Shown here one piece after another: positions 6,223 through 14,025 of a stretch of 51,370 bases of DNA. Position numbers and translations under genes: made by a program. The notes below the pieces were generated by a model. That model ran no database searches. It worked only from the letters and a program-made list of their open reading frames with translations, and was not told the DNA's origin. This DNA comes from CAYGVT01 sp964353355 (GTDB taxonomy: Archaea; Thermoplasmatota; DTKX01; GCA-020343715), in NCBI GenBank assembly GCA_964353355.1, contig CAYGVT010000045.1:1-51370 (forward strand). The letters are read 5' to 3'. How positions within the stretch are numbered: the first letter of the stretch is position 1; each line of letters starts with the position of its first letter.

Positions 6223-7098
6223 CTAGCGCTTCGGCTCGCCCGTAGGGATGGCGTTGACCTCGGTGTCCGAGAACTGCCTGACGTTCGAGAGGTTGTACCC
6301 GTACCTCTGGGCGGCCATCAGGTCGATGATGTGCCTCTTCCTGCCGCCCTCGATGACGTAGACGTTGGGGCTGCCCGGGGAATTCACGAGCGTCCCCTCG
6401 GGGAGGCCCAGGAAGCCGCCTGACATGGCAGGCTGGCTCGGCATGATGGAGGGCGCGGGCGGCGGTGGCGGGGCGTAGACGGGTGCCGGCGCGGGCGGCG
6501 GAGGGGCGTACATGGGTGCCGGCGCAGGCGGCGGAGGGGCGTACATGGGCGCCATCGCGGGGGCGCTGGCGACGGCGCCCGAGACCGATGCGATGACGTA
6601 CATGTCCTCGTCCTCCTTCTTGTTCACGAAGTCGCGGACGTCGGCGGGGCCGTTGAGCACCAGGTCCTCGGCCTTGTTGACCTTGCCGTGCTTGTCTTTG
6701 TACTCCACCCTGAACCGTGCCGGGCCCCTGAGCCTCACCATGTCGTCCCTGTGCTTGCCGACGAACATGGTCGTGTTGACTATCTCCAGGTGCTTCCGGT
6801 CCAGGACGAGGTCGAGGATGGTCTGTGCCTGGGGCAGCTCTCCCAGGTCGGTGATGTGTATGTCGTAACGGTCGCCATCCTTCTCCTCGTTCACGAACGT
6901 CCGCGTGTCGGCCGGCGTCCTGAGGACGAGCTCCTCCAACTTCTTCTCCTTGCCGTCGTCTTTCACGTACCTCACAAGCGCGTGGACCGGTCCCCTCAGG
7001 GTGACCTTGTCGCCCCTGTGACAGAACCGGACCTCGTTCGCGGTGAAGTACTCGATGGTCCCTTCCTTTTGCACTATCTGCTGTGTCAAGTCCGTCAT
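6223..7098 (-). CDS. modular protein: two repeat domains, Pro-rich linker, 'VYVIEGGRKRHI' C-terminal domain
   Basis: 291 residues in four parts. Two homologous domains span about 22-90 and 107-176; both contain a LRGP motif, a lysine-rich turn, EDLVL/EELVL, then GPADVRDFVN or TPADTRTFVN. A linker of three MYAPPPPAPAP-type units follows (about 185-218). The last 60 residues contain PEGTLVNSPGSPNVYVIEGG and end in IPTGEP, resembling a repeat found in many surface and cell-wall-associated proteins. No signal peptide or membrane segment is visible, so its location is open. A TATA element lies near 7137-7145 and a G-rich ribosome site just before the ATG. It stands alone downstream of the rib operon. 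Function unknown; the modular make-up suggests binding or scaffolding. Confidence 0.75.
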   Translation of the reverse strand: MTDLTQQIVQKEGTIEYFTANEVRFCHRGDKVTLRGPVHALVRYVKDDGKEKKLEELVLRTPADTRTFVNEEKDGDRYDIHITDLGELPQAQTILDLVLDRKHLEIVNTTMFVGKHRDDMVRLRGPARFRVEYKDKHGKVNKAEDLVLNGPADVRDFVNKKEDEDMYVIASVSGAVASAPAMAPMYAPPPPAPAPMYAPPPPAPAPVYAPPPPPAPSIMPSQPAMSGGFLGLPEGTLVNSPGSPNVYVIEGGRKRHIIDLMAAQRYGYNLSNVRQFSDTEVNAIPTGEPKR

Positions 7099-7361
7099 TG
7101 CAACCCCCCTGGGCCCATTGATATAGCATGGACCAATCTATATAGTTTTCCTGGCGCGACCATCTGCCCCGGGGATGGGTGTGCAAGGCGGCCGTGACAT
7201 CGGTGTGCCATCGAGCGGGGCTGTCAGGCCCGGCCGGCGACCGTCCTGGTGTCGCCAACACGGCGGGGGTGCTGGAATGGGCTCCCCCCAACCCTCGGGG
7301 GGATGGCAGCGGGGCCCGAGGGCATGGTCGCTCCTGTCCAGGGCGCCCATCGAGGCTGCGC

Positions 7362-7769
7362 CTAAAGGCCCTTGAGCGCCCGGTCGAGCTTCACGACGGC
7401 CTCGACCGCGGACTTGGCGCGGTTGATGCGCGCCTCGGCCTGAAGGCGGCTCATGCCAGGGCCCGTGATGCCCATGCCGACCGGCTTGCCGGTCTCGGCC
7501 GCGAGGTCCGCGAGCTTGCGCGCCGCGTTCTGCATGACGATGTCGTCGTGCTCGGTCTCGCCCTCGATGACCGCGCCGAGGCAGACGACCGCGTCGACGT
7601 CCTTGCGCGCGCACAGGCGCTTGACGATAATCGGCATGTCGAACACCCCGGGCACCTGCACGACCCTCGTGACGTCGGCGCCCAGGAACTGCGCGTGCTG
7701 CTTGGCCTGCTCGAGCATCGGCATCGTGATGTCGAAGTTGTACTCGGATACCACCATCGCTATTCTCAT
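7362..7769 (-). CDS. ribH: 6,7-dimethyl-8-ribityllumazine synthase
   Basis: This 135-residue protein condenses 5-amino-6-ribitylaminouracil with 3,4-dihydroxy-2-butanone 4-phosphate to the lumazine precursor of riboflavin. Family hallmarks are the N-terminal strand (RIAMVVSEYN), the substrate loop VPGVFDMP, CLGAVIEGETEHDDIV with the catalytic His near residue 74, and a C-terminal GITGPGMSRLQAEAR. Length fits archaeal RibH, which assembles into large shells. GGGAGGA lies about six bases before the ATG. It is the last gene of the minus-strand order ribB-ribL-ribC-ribH, 39 bp after ribC. Assignment is secure. Confidence 0.95.
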   Translation of the reverse strand: MRIAMVVSEYNFDITMPMLEQAKQHAQFLGADVTRVVQVPGVFDMPIIVKRLCARKDVDAVVCLGAVIEGETEHDDIVMQNAARKLADLAAETGKPVGMGITGPGMSRLQAEARINRAKSAVEAVVKLDRALKGL

Positions 7770-7808
7770 CCTGCTTCCTCCCGTGTCCTTGCGTGAGCTG
7801 CTGGAGCG

Positions 7809-8408
7809 TCAGTGCCCTACCGCGTCAGCGCCACTGGCATCTGACGCGGATGGGCCGTCCTTGGCGGTCCTTTCCGTCGGGTGCGCGACGCCCTTGGCGT
7901 CGCCCCTGCCGACCTTGGTCCCGCCTGTCCTCCGCCTCGTGGCCCCGACGGGACCCGCGTCGGGGAAGCCCTGCCGCTGGCCGGTGCCCGCGCGCTCGGT
8001 GAGCCTCCCGGGGCGGAACAGCAGGTCGTAGGCGTTGACGGCGTGCTCGCGCGCGCGCCGCTCGGCGAGCCATGCGAGCTCCTTGTCGTCGGGGGCCTCG
8101 TCCATGTGGACGAAGACCTCCACGATGTGCCTGCTGGTCATGAGCTGGACCTGGATGAGGCCCTGGGACGCCTCGTGCGCGCACATCTTGTCGATGGCCT
8201 CCGGACCCGGCATGCCGAGCGCGATGACGATGTCGCAGCCGCGCTCCTCGATGAGCCTCTTGCAAGCGACGGGCAGGTCCTTGACCCCCGGGACGGTCGC
8301 CCGCTCGACGACGAACCCGGTGCCGGTGGCCTTGAGCTCGTCGATGGCGTGCGCGGCCATGTCCACGCGCGCGAACGTGGTGTCGGCGACCCCGATGCGC
8401 CTAGGCAT
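7809..8408 (-). CDS. ribC: archaeal-type riboflavin synthase with extra C-terminal tail
   Basis: 199 residues. The first ~155 match the archaeal (MJ1184-type) riboflavin synthase, a lumazine-synthase paralogue unrelated to bacterial RibE. It makes riboflavin from two lumazine molecules. Signatures include RIGVADTTFARVDMA, the VPGVKDLPVACKRL loop, ALGMPG, and LTERAGTGQRQGFPDAGP near the usual end. About 45 further residues of low complexity (Arg/Gly, then Ser/Asp/Ala) follow; these are unusual and may be disordered or the result of stop-codon loss. The ATG at 8408 overlaps the ribL stop; a GTG-type extension seven codons upstream is possible but unnecessary. Function is secure; the tail is not explained. 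Confidence 0.93.
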   Translation of the reverse strand: MPRRIGVADTTFARVDMAAHAIDELKATGTGFVVERATVPGVKDLPVACKRLIEERGCDIVIALGMPGPEAIDKMCAHEASQGLIQVQLMTSRHIVEVFVHMDEAPDDKELAWLAERRAREHAVNAYDLLFRPGRLTERAGTGQRQGFPDAGPVGATRRRTGGTKVGRGDAKGVAHPTERTAKDGPSASDASGADAVGH

Positions 8409-8898
8409 GGCGGCGCCCCCCCTTGCCATTTCCGCCCTCGACGGGCGCCTCCTCGACGCGCTCCATCTCCTTCTGGAACGACCACAGGCCGAGTATCTTC
8501 TGGATGATCTTGCGCGTGCCGTCCAGGTCGGTGTCGTGGTACTCGAGCCGCACGACCCGTGTCTTGAGGTCGCGGCGCTCGAGCTCGGCGGCTATCTCGC
8601 GCTCGTCGTGGTGCTGGTCGTAGCCGAGCGCGATGATGTCTGGCCTGAGCTCCTCGACGACGGCGTAGGGGTCGCCCCCCTCGGCGCCGATGACCGCCAT
8701 GTCGACGCACCGCAGGCTTGCCACTATCTCGCGCCGCATCTCCTGGGGCGTGACGGGCTCGTGCTTGCGCCTCCTGACGGTGGCGTCCGAGGCGACGACG
8801 ACCACGAGCTCGTCCCCGAGCTCCTTGGCCTTGCACAGGTAGTGCACGTGGCCGAGGTGCAGCAGGTCGAACACGCCCTGGGCCATCACTCGGACCAT
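8401..8898 (-). CDS. ribL: archaeal FAD synthetase (RibL-type cytidylyltransferase family)
   Basis: 165 residues of the nucleotidyltransferase fold. The GVFDLLHLGHVHYL segment holds the HxGH ATP-binding motif, with KHEPVTPQEMRRE and VALGYDQHH-like features further on. Archaeal RibL (MJ1179 type) adenylates FMN to FAD. The ATG at 8898 is preferred because the strand VRVMAQGVFD must be included; an ATG four codons later overlaps the ribB stop (TGATG). The C-terminal 25 residues are a Glu/Gly/Lys-rich tail. It sits between ribB and ribC with overlaps at both ends, which strongly supports a flavin rather than a glycerol-phosphate or ethanolamine-phosphate cytidylyltransferase role. Confidence 0.88.
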   Translation of the reverse strand: MVRVMAQGVFDLLHLGHVHYLCKAKELGDELVVVVASDATVRRRKHEPVTPQEMRREIVASLRCVDMAVIGAEGGDPYAVVEELRPDIIALGYDQHHDEREIAAELERRDLKTRVVRLEYHDTDLDGTRKIIQKILGLWSFQKEMERVEEAPVEGGNGKGGRRHA

Positions 8899-9626
8899 TC
8901 GCGGAACCTCCTGATGACTTCCTTGCCCTCGAGGAACGGCGCGCCGCGCGCCTTGGCGTAGGCGCGGGCCTTGGCCCTCGGCAGCGAGCCGCCCCCGTCG
9001 TCCATCATCTCGCACCCCGCCGCCACGGGGGTGAGCCCCGCCATCAGCATGAGCGCGACCGAGAGCTCGGTGTGGCCGAACCGGTCCTTGAGCGGCTTGG
9101 GCTGCGCGACGCAGATGGGCACGTGGCCGGGCGAGCGGAACGCCCTGCCGAAGACCTCGAGCGCCTCCGTGTCGGAGAGCCCCCCGACCACGCGGGCGAG
9201 CTTGCCGAACTCGGACACGGTGAGCGCGCGGTCCCTGTCGGTGATGCCCGTGAACGTCCTCCTGTGGTTTATGGTGACCGAGAACGAGGACTTGGTGTCG
9301 TAGGGTATGTCGTCGGGCACGAAGGCCTGCAGCACGCCGTACCGCGCGGCCGCGACCATCTGGATATCGACCATGAACGGCAGCCCGACCTTGGCGGCCA
9401 CGCCGTTGCCCACCATGAGGAAGACCAAGCCCCCGCCCTCCTTGCGCATGGTGCGGATGTGCTCGGGGCGGACGTGCTCGGCCGCGATGAAGAAGTCCGT
9501 CTCCTCCTCGCGGCCGTCCGCGTCGTAGACGAACGCGAACCGGCCCTCCCTGAGGGCCTCGAGGGCTGCGTCCACCTGGTCCCTGGCCAACGTCCTCATC
9601 CTCCGCGGGAAGCGTGGGAAAGCCAT
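8886..9626 (-). CDS. ribB: 3,4-dihydroxy-2-butanone 4-phosphate synthase
   Basis: This 246-residue enzyme converts ribulose 5-phosphate to DHBP, the four-carbon unit for RibH. Hallmarks are EEETDFFIAAEHVRPEHIR (acidic metal-binding region), KSSFSVTINHRRTFTGITDRD, SPGHVPIC, and HTELSVALMLMAGL. The length is typical for the single-domain archaeal enzyme with no GTP-cyclohydrolase-II fusion. It is the first gene of the rib operon: AT-rich boxes (near 9634-9642 and 9648-9656) are placed for a start at or near the ATG. A short in-frame alternative start exists at Met10. It overlaps ribL by 13 bp. The assignment is secure. Confidence 0.95.
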   Translation of the reverse strand: MAFPRFPRRMRTLARDQVDAALEALREGRFAFVYDADGREEETDFFIAAEHVRPEHIRTMRKEGGGLVFLMVGNGVAAKVGLPFMVDIQMVAAARYGVLQAFVPDDIPYDTKSSFSVTINHRRTFTGITDRDRALTVSEFGKLARVVGGLSDTEALEVFGRAFRSPGHVPICVAQPKPLKDRFGHTELSVALMLMAGLTPVAAGCEMMDDGGGSLPRAKARAYAKARGAPFLEGKEVIRRFREWSE

Positions 9627-9690
9627 CCCTTTGAATAAATCTTTGGTATTTACTCAATCGTGGGTAATTTGGCGAGTTGTGCCGGAGGGA

Positions 9691-9730
9691 GCGCATGGGC
9701 GCGCATGGGATCGCATGGGCGCGCATGGGC
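9691..9730. repeat. tandem 10-bp repeat (GCGCATGGGC, four units)
   Basis: Four consecutive decamers, GCGCATGGGC, GCGCATGGGA, TCGCATGGGC and GCGCATGGGC, fill 9691-9730, followed by an alternating GC tract. The period of one helical turn puts each unit on the same face of the DNA. It lies between the divergent rib promoter and the tRNA-Asn promoter, so it could be a protein-binding array or simple slippage. Confidence 0.8.
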
Positions 9731-9818
9731 GCGCGCGGCTGCGCCCTCCCGCCCGGGAGCCCCCGCATCGATGTGGCGCCACTGACCCTCCCGGTCACAT
9801 ACCAGGCTCCCGGAAAGG

Positions 9819-9826
9819 TTTAAGTA
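9819..9826 (+). promoter_or_regulatory. TATA box of tRNA-Asn
   Basis: TTTAAGTA precedes the tRNA-Asn 5' end by about 36 bp. The same element occurs at the same spacing before the next tRNA (10001-10008), so both are probably transcribed from matching promoters. Confidence 0.65.
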
Positions 9827-9854
9827 CGGAAGGGACCTTCCCACTCACCGGAGT

Positions 9855-9927
9855 GCCGCGGTAGCTCAGCTGGTGGAGCATCCGGCTGTTAACCGGACGG
9901 TCGTCGGTTCGAATCCGACCCGCGGCG
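9855..9927 (+). tRNA. tRNA-Asn (anticodon GUU)
   Basis: Acceptor GCCGCGG pairs with CCGCGGC (9920-9926). The anticodon loop is CTGTTAA, anticodon GTT, with stem TCCGG/CCGGA, and the T arm is GTCGG-TTCGAAT-CCGAC. The discriminator is G at 9927. CCA is not encoded (GCCT follows). 73 nt, no intron. Confidence 0.95.
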
Positions 9928-10000
9928 CCTCTCCTCCTCCCGGGGGGGCCCCGAGGGGATGGAGGGCATCACGGCCGCCTTCGTGGCTCCCGTGTCAACC

Positions 10001-10008
10001 TTTAAGTA
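10001..10008 (+). promoter_or_regulatory. TATA box of the CAU tRNA
   Basis: TTTAAGTA lies 35 bp before the tRNA 5' end, matching the element before tRNA-Asn. Confidence 0.65.
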
Positions 10009-10035
10009 CATCCTTCCGCGTTCCACGTGATTCGC

Positions 10036-10109
10036 GGGCCCGTAGCTTAGTCTGGTGGAGCGTCCGGCTCATAACCGGCTGGTCGTCGGTTCGAATCCGA
10101 CCGGGCCCA
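10036..10109 (+). tRNA. tRNA with CAU anticodon (elongator Met, or Ile2)
   Basis: Acceptor GGGCCCG pairs with CGGGCCC (10102-10108), discriminator A (10109). The anticodon loop is CTCATAA, anticodon CAT, and the T arm is GTCGG-TTCGAAT-CCGAC. The G1-C72 start excludes the archaeal initiator type. Sequence alone cannot separate elongator Met from Ile2, whose wobble C is modified to agmatidine; the GGGCCC acceptor resembles several archaeal Ile2 genes. CCA is not encoded. Confidence 0.9.
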
Positions 10110-10142
10110 TCATCCTCTTTCCCCCCACGATCCAGGACGCCA

Positions 10143-11288
10143 TCAATTGCCGTCGACCTCGACCCCGACCCCGACCTCCACCTCGACGGCCTCCTCTGCG
10201 CCCTCCTTTGTCTCGGGCGCCTCGCCGTCGGGCTCATCGGGCCCCGGTGCCTCGGTCCCCCCCTCGTCGGCGGGGGCCTCGCGCGCGCCCTTCCCCGCAA
10301 CGGCCCTCGGGCCGGTGCCCGCGGCCCTCCTGCGCGCATCCTTCCTCTTGAGGTACTCCATGGCCTCCTCGTCCTCGCGCCGGATGCGCCGGCGCCTCGC
10401 GACGACGTACAGGACGACCGCGAGCACCACGACCAGCAGCACGATGGCCCACCAGTAGTTGAAGACCAGCCCCCGCAGCACGTCAGGCTCGACCTGCAGC
10501 GTGAACTGGACGGAGGATGTCACCCTCTCCCCCGAGCCCTGGGACTTGAGGGTGAAGTTGACAAGCGCCACGCCCTCGTCGGCATCGTTCGCCACGTCGA
10601 TGAAGAAATGGACCACGGCCGTGTCCCACGGCTCGAGCCGCTGGGACCGCGGGTACTGGACCCCGAGGCCCCGCAGCTGCAGCCCGGCCTCGTCCTCGAG
10701 GGCGATGACGACGGTGTCCACGCTGTTGCCGCGATTGGTCACGGTGAAGTTGAACGAACCGCGGTCGCCCTGCTTGAGCGTGCGCGCCTCGGTGGAGAAG
10801 CTGCGGCCGAGCTTGTAGTAGGGCAGTATCTCGACCAGCCCGTTGTCGGGGACGGTGTTGTAGAGCAGCACGCCCTCCACGGTCGCGTTGAACGTGAGGC
10901 TGAAGACCCTCCCCGCCGAGAGGTTCTCGGGCACGATGACGTTGGCGGTGAAGTCGGACGAGCCAGAGCCGTTGAACCTGGCGCTGAAGGGCGTGAAGAC
11001 GATCTCCCAGCCCGTCCCGCCGGTGACATGCCCCGTGGGCGTGACGGTGATGGGCGTGAACGGCAGCGGCACCGGCCGCGTCACCGTCACGGTGAGCTCG
11101 AAAGTCACGTTGTCGCCCGTGAGGTCGGTCACGCTCGCCCTCTGCTGCTCGGTCCCCGCCTTCACGTCGACCTTGACCTCGGTTGCGAGCTGCGCCTCGG
11201 CGAGGTCCAGGGCGAGCAGCACCGCCGTCGCGGCCACCGCCAGGGCGACCGCCGCGAGGCCCGTCAGGCAGAGCGTCCTTGCGCGCAT
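10143..11288 (-). CDS. exported, C-terminally membrane-anchored beta-sandwich protein
   Basis: 381 residues: an N-terminal signal or anchor (about 5-32), a beta-rich extracellular region (about 35-275) with Asn-Ser/Thr sequons and a CARDB/NEW3-like domain (FNFTVTNRGNSVDTVVIALE), one membrane helix (about 280-302), a basic stop-transfer cluster (RRRRIRRE), and a long acidic low-complexity tail rich in Glu, Gly and Pro. The arrangement is of a surface protein with about 80 residues in the cytoplasm. The ATG at 11288 is supported by a TATA element (CCTTATAC) about 27 bp upstream. It is a single gene downstream of the radical SAM gene's far end. A role in surface layer assembly is possible; no partner is visible. 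Confidence 0.75.
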   Translation of the reverse strand: MRARTLCLTGLAAVALAVAATAVLLALDLAEAQLATEVKVDVKAGTEQQRASVTDLTGDNVTFELTVTVTRPVPLPFTPITVTPTGHVTGGTGWEIVFTPFSARFNGSGSSDFTANVIVPENLSAGRVFSLTFNATVEGVLLYNTVPDNGLVEILPYYKLGRSFSTEARTLKQGDRGSFNFTVTNRGNSVDTVVIALEDEAGLQLRGLGVQYPRSQRLEPWDTAVVHFFIDVANDADEGVALVNFTLKSQGSGERVTSSVQFTLQVEPDVLRGLVFNYWWAIVLLVVVLAVVLYVVARRRRIRREDEEAMEYLKRKDARRRAAGTGPRAVAGKGAREAPADEGGTEAPGPDEPDGEAPETKEGAEEAVEVEVGVGVEVDGN

Positions 11289-11339
11289 CGCCCCTTCGAT
11301 GCGCGTACGCCAGTATAAGGCTTTCTGGTACGCATGCCC

Positions 11340-13142
11340 TCAGGTGGCGTCGCCAGGCCTTCCGTCCCGTCCATCGGGCTCGGGCTCGCACGCGCCCGGG
11401 TCCGCGGGCGAGGGGACTGGCACGACCGGCACAGAGCCCGCGGCCGCGGACGCGCAGATGGCTGGGTCGCACCCGTCCACGATGCGCCCGCGCAGGAAAG
11501 CCCGGGGCCAGAAGCCCTCGGGGAAGCCCGCGACCTTCCAGGCGTGGCGCGCGACCTTGGGCCCGTGCTTCCACCGGTAGTAGAAGAAGTAGGCGATCAT
11601 CGAGCCCAGCATGAGCTCGGCCTTGGACCAGAAGTCCTCCGGGTACCAGAAGTCGATGTTGTTGCGCCAGCAGGTCGAGATGAACTCCCACTGCGCCTCC
11701 GTGAGGTGGTCGAGCGGCACGCTGTTGGTCTTGTTGAGCAGGCAGTCCTCGAGCGGGATGAAGAGGATGGGGGTGAAGAACATCTTGCTGCCCTTGAGGC
11801 GGTCGAGCAGGTCGAGCGTGCGCATCGTGTCGTCCTCGGTCTCGCCGGGCATGCCCGTCATGATGGTGGCGAGGGGGTACCAGTCGTGGTCGTTCATGAT
11901 GCCCACCGCCTGCTGGACCAGGTCGGGCCACTCGTCGATGGCGAACGGCTTGGCCTTGTTGGGCATGATGTCGCGCATGATGCGCACCGAGCCCGTCTCG
12001 ATGCCGACCTCGACGGAGATGAAGTCGCTCTTGTAGGCGGGGTGGTGGCGCTTGTTCCACAGCGTGCGCGGCAGCAGGATGCCGGAGAGCTCCTCTATCA
12101 TGGCCTCGTCGTAGATGGCAGGCACGAGGGACGCGTGGGATATCTGGATGTACTGGACCCCCGGGACGCCCGCGATGCGGCGGTAGAGGTCCACGATGGC
12201 CTCCCGGTCGGGCACGAAGTCCTCCTTGCTCTGGTAGAGGAACATGTCCTCCGTGACCGTGAAGGCCATGTTGCACCCCTCGGCCACGTTGCGGCGGACC
12301 TCGTCCACGACGTAGTCCGCGGGGAAGGAGATCTTCTTGCGCATCGTGGGGGAGCAGAACTTGCACATGCGCCCGCAGCCGCGCATGATCTCCACGAGCC
12401 CGTAGGTCGACCGGTGGCGGATGTGCGGGATGTCCTCGAGCGCGGGGTGGCCGCCCTTGGCGACCCGCGGGAGCTCCTCGCCCGCGATGGCCTTCCTGAA
12501 GAGGGGAACGATGAGGTCCTCGCACTCGCCCATGGTGACGGTGGACACGCCCAGCTCCGCGTAGGCGTCCGCGCGGTCGATCTGCCACGCCCCGCCGCCG
12601 CCCACGATGACCCTGGGCCGGTGCTGGAGCACGCTGGGGTGGAAGACGGTGTTCTTGAACTCGGCCGAGTTGATGGACTCGCCACCGAAGCCGATGATGC
12701 TCGAGTACGTGACGTCGACGTAGGCAAGGCCCAGCGGGTTCATGGTGTTAATTCCCAGCACCTTGGTCCGCGGGCCCACCCAGTGGTGCAGCGATTCCGG
12801 GTGCACGACCTTGACGTCCCGCTCGGGGAACTCCTTCAGCAGGATGGCCTCCACCTTGCGCAGCCCCAGGGGGACGAACTTGGCCGTGTGGTCCTCGTTC
12901 TCCTGCGGCGCGAACCACCTGTCGCGCAGGAACGTGCGCGGCACCAGGCGGTTGGGGAACGCGCTCGTGAACGCCATGAACGGGTTCGGGGTCTCCTCGC
13001 CGTAGGAGTTGAAATCCGATATCTCGGACGCGGACGCCGTCAGCACGATCAAGGCGCCCTCGCCCGACAGGGGTCTCTTGGCCACCTCCTCGTAGGCCGA
13101 CCTCCACGCCCCGTCGCCGCCGGTGCCCTTGGTCATCGCCAT
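11340..13142 (-). CDS. radical SAM protein, B12-binding-domain type
   Basis: About 600 residues. The N-terminal half (about 30-220) has a Rossmann-like layout, as in cobalamin-binding radical SAM proteins (GINTMNPLGLAYVD, VIVGGGGAWQ), but without an obvious DxHxxG cobalamin motif. The radical SAM core starts with CGRMCKFC (Cys near 256, 260 and 263), the CxxxCxxC ligands of the 4Fe-4S cluster. ISVEVGIETGS and MTGMPGETEDD are typical later motifs. The C-terminus is Pro/Ala-rich. A GTG (13148) overlaps the TrmB stop; the ATG at 13142 is preferred. Coupling to the TrmB-type regulator gene suggests regulation by a sugar-like or other small ligand. The substrate is unknown; methylthiotransferase-like and oxidative-cyclase families share the same core. 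Confidence 0.8.
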   Translation of the reverse strand: MAMTKGTGGDGAWRSAYEEVAKRPLSGEGALIVLTASASEISDFNSYGEETPNPFMAFTSAFPNRLVPRTFLRDRWFAPQENEDHTAKFVPLGLRKVEAILLKEFPERDVKVVHPESLHHWVGPRTKVLGINTMNPLGLAYVDVTYSSIIGFGGESINSAEFKNTVFHPSVLQHRPRVIVGGGGAWQIDRADAYAELGVSTVTMGECEDLIVPLFRKAIAGEELPRVAKGGHPALEDIPHIRHRSTYGLVEIMRGCGRMCKFCSPTMRKKISFPADYVVDEVRRNVAEGCNMAFTVTEDMFLYQSKEDFVPDREAIVDLYRRIAGVPGVQYIQISHASLVPAIYDEAMIEELSGILLPRTLWNKRHHPAYKSDFISVEVGIETGSVRIMRDIMPNKAKPFAIDEWPDLVQQAVGIMNDHDWYPLATIMTGMPGETEDDTMRTLDLLDRLKGSKMFFTPILFIPLEDCLLNKTNSVPLDHLTEAQWEFISTCWRNNIDFWYPEDFWSKAELMLGSMIAYFFYYRWKHGPKVARHAWKVAGFPEGFWPRAFLRGRIVDGCDPAICASAAAGSVPVVPVPSPADPGACEPEPDGRDGRPGDAT

Positions 13143-13144
13143 GC

Positions 13145-13936
13145 TCACGCCCCCTGGCTGTAGAGGCGCTCGAAGACGAGCCTCTGCAGCTTGATGAGCT
13201 CCAGGTCGCGGCTCCAGATGCCGCGGATGCGCGCGTGCGGCCCGTCGCGGGCGTCCGACGCGTCGAGGGCCTCGCCCTCGTCGTCGTCCCCCTCCTCGCC
13301 GAGGCTGCCTATGAGCACCTCCTCGTCATCGACGATGAGCATGCCCGCGCGTGGCGTGGCTGTGACGCGCAGGTCGACGGCGCCCCGCAGCGCGCGCAGC
13401 CGCCGGTCCTCCATGAGCGCCTCCGTCATGACCGTGCGGACCCTGACGCCGCGCGCGCGCACGTCCTTGAGCGACCCCGCGAGCCCGACCGCCAGGTCGT
13501 GCGGCAGGAAGGTTGCCACGAGCACTATCTCGTGCTTGGCGCGAGCGAGCATCTCCTCGGCGCGCCTCATCACCGCCATGCCCCTCAGGGTGGATTGCCT
13601 CGCGCGCCCCTCCTGCGCCCTGTACTGGGGGACGAGCCGCCTGCGGACGACCCTCTCGGCCGAGCCAAGGTCCTCGGACCTCCGCCGGAGCACGGTGTCG
13701 GGGTCGGCGGCAGCGTAGGTCCTGGGCCGGTCGCCCACGAGGGCGGCGAGGCCCCTCTCGACCATGCCGTCGAGCACGCCGTAGGCCTTGGTCCGGCTCA
13801 GGCCCGCCGAGGGGGCGAGCGCGCCCACCGTGCTGGGCCCGCGCTCGACGAGCAGCCTGTACAGGCGCGATTCCTCCTCCGAGAGGCCAAGGGCGCCGAG
13901 CGCCCGCCTGACCTCGTCCCTAGGGTCGTGAGGCAT
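13145..13936 (-). CDS. TrmB-family transcriptional regulator
   Basis: 263 residues. Residues about 5-70 are the TrmB winged helix (GLSEEESRLYRLLVERGPST, then AGLSRTKAYGVLDGMVERGL). A coiled segment follows at about 80-115. The C-terminal part has the phospholipase-D-like effector fold of this family (KHEIVLVATFLPHDL, then MLIVDDEEVLIGSL). TrmB proteins act as sugar-sensing activators or repressors in archaea. The ATG at 13936 follows GGGAG; a TATA box (13975-13982) and a palindrome directly upstream of it (13984-14000) suggest autoregulation. Its stop overlaps the radical SAM gene start, so that enzyme is its probable co-regulated partner. The ligand is unknown. Confidence 0.85.
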   Translation of the reverse strand: MPHDPRDEVRRALGALGLSEEESRLYRLLVERGPSTVGALAPSAGLSRTKAYGVLDGMVERGLAALVGDRPRTYAAADPDTVLRRRSEDLGSAERVVRRRLVPQYRAQEGRARQSTLRGMAVMRRAEEMLARAKHEIVLVATFLPHDLAVGLAGSLKDVRARGVRVRTVMTEALMEDRRLRALRGAVDLRVTATPRAGMLIVDDEEVLIGSLGEEGDDDEGEALDASDARDGPHARIRGIWSRDLELIKLQRLVFERLYSQGA

Positions 13937-13974
13937 CCGTTCTCCCGCCGGTGCCCCCGGGGATGGGCGTGCGG

Positions 13975-13982
13975 TTTTAAAA
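13975..13982 (-). promoter_or_regulatory. TATA box of the TrmB-radical SAM operon
   Basis: TTTTAAAA lies about 40 bp before the TrmB ATG, giving a leader of roughly 15-20 bases that contains the GGGAG ribosome site. Confidence 0.6.
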
Positions 13983-13983
13983 T

Positions 13984-14000
13984 GTTTCCGTTTCGTAAAC
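13984..14000. promoter_or_regulatory. probable operator: inverted repeat next to the TrmB TATA box
   Basis: GTTTCCG-TTT-CGTAAAC is a 7-bp inverted repeat with one mismatch and a 3-bp spacer. On the minus strand it sits immediately upstream of the TATA box, where an archaeal activator commonly binds, or where binding could block TFB. The TrmB protein encoded next to it is the natural candidate ligand. Confidence 0.5.
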
Positions 14001-14025
14001 AGCCCGCTCCCCCGGTGGACTGGGC

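Noticed and set aside
10036..10109. Initiator tRNA-Met
   Set aside because: The acceptor begins with a normal G-C pair and lacks the archaeal initiator pattern at the start and the three G-C pairs at the anticodon stem.
10483..12588. 700-codon minus-strand frame overlapping the radical SAM and surface-protein genes
   Set aside because: Arg/His/Gly-rich shadow of two clear genes in another frame of the same strand.
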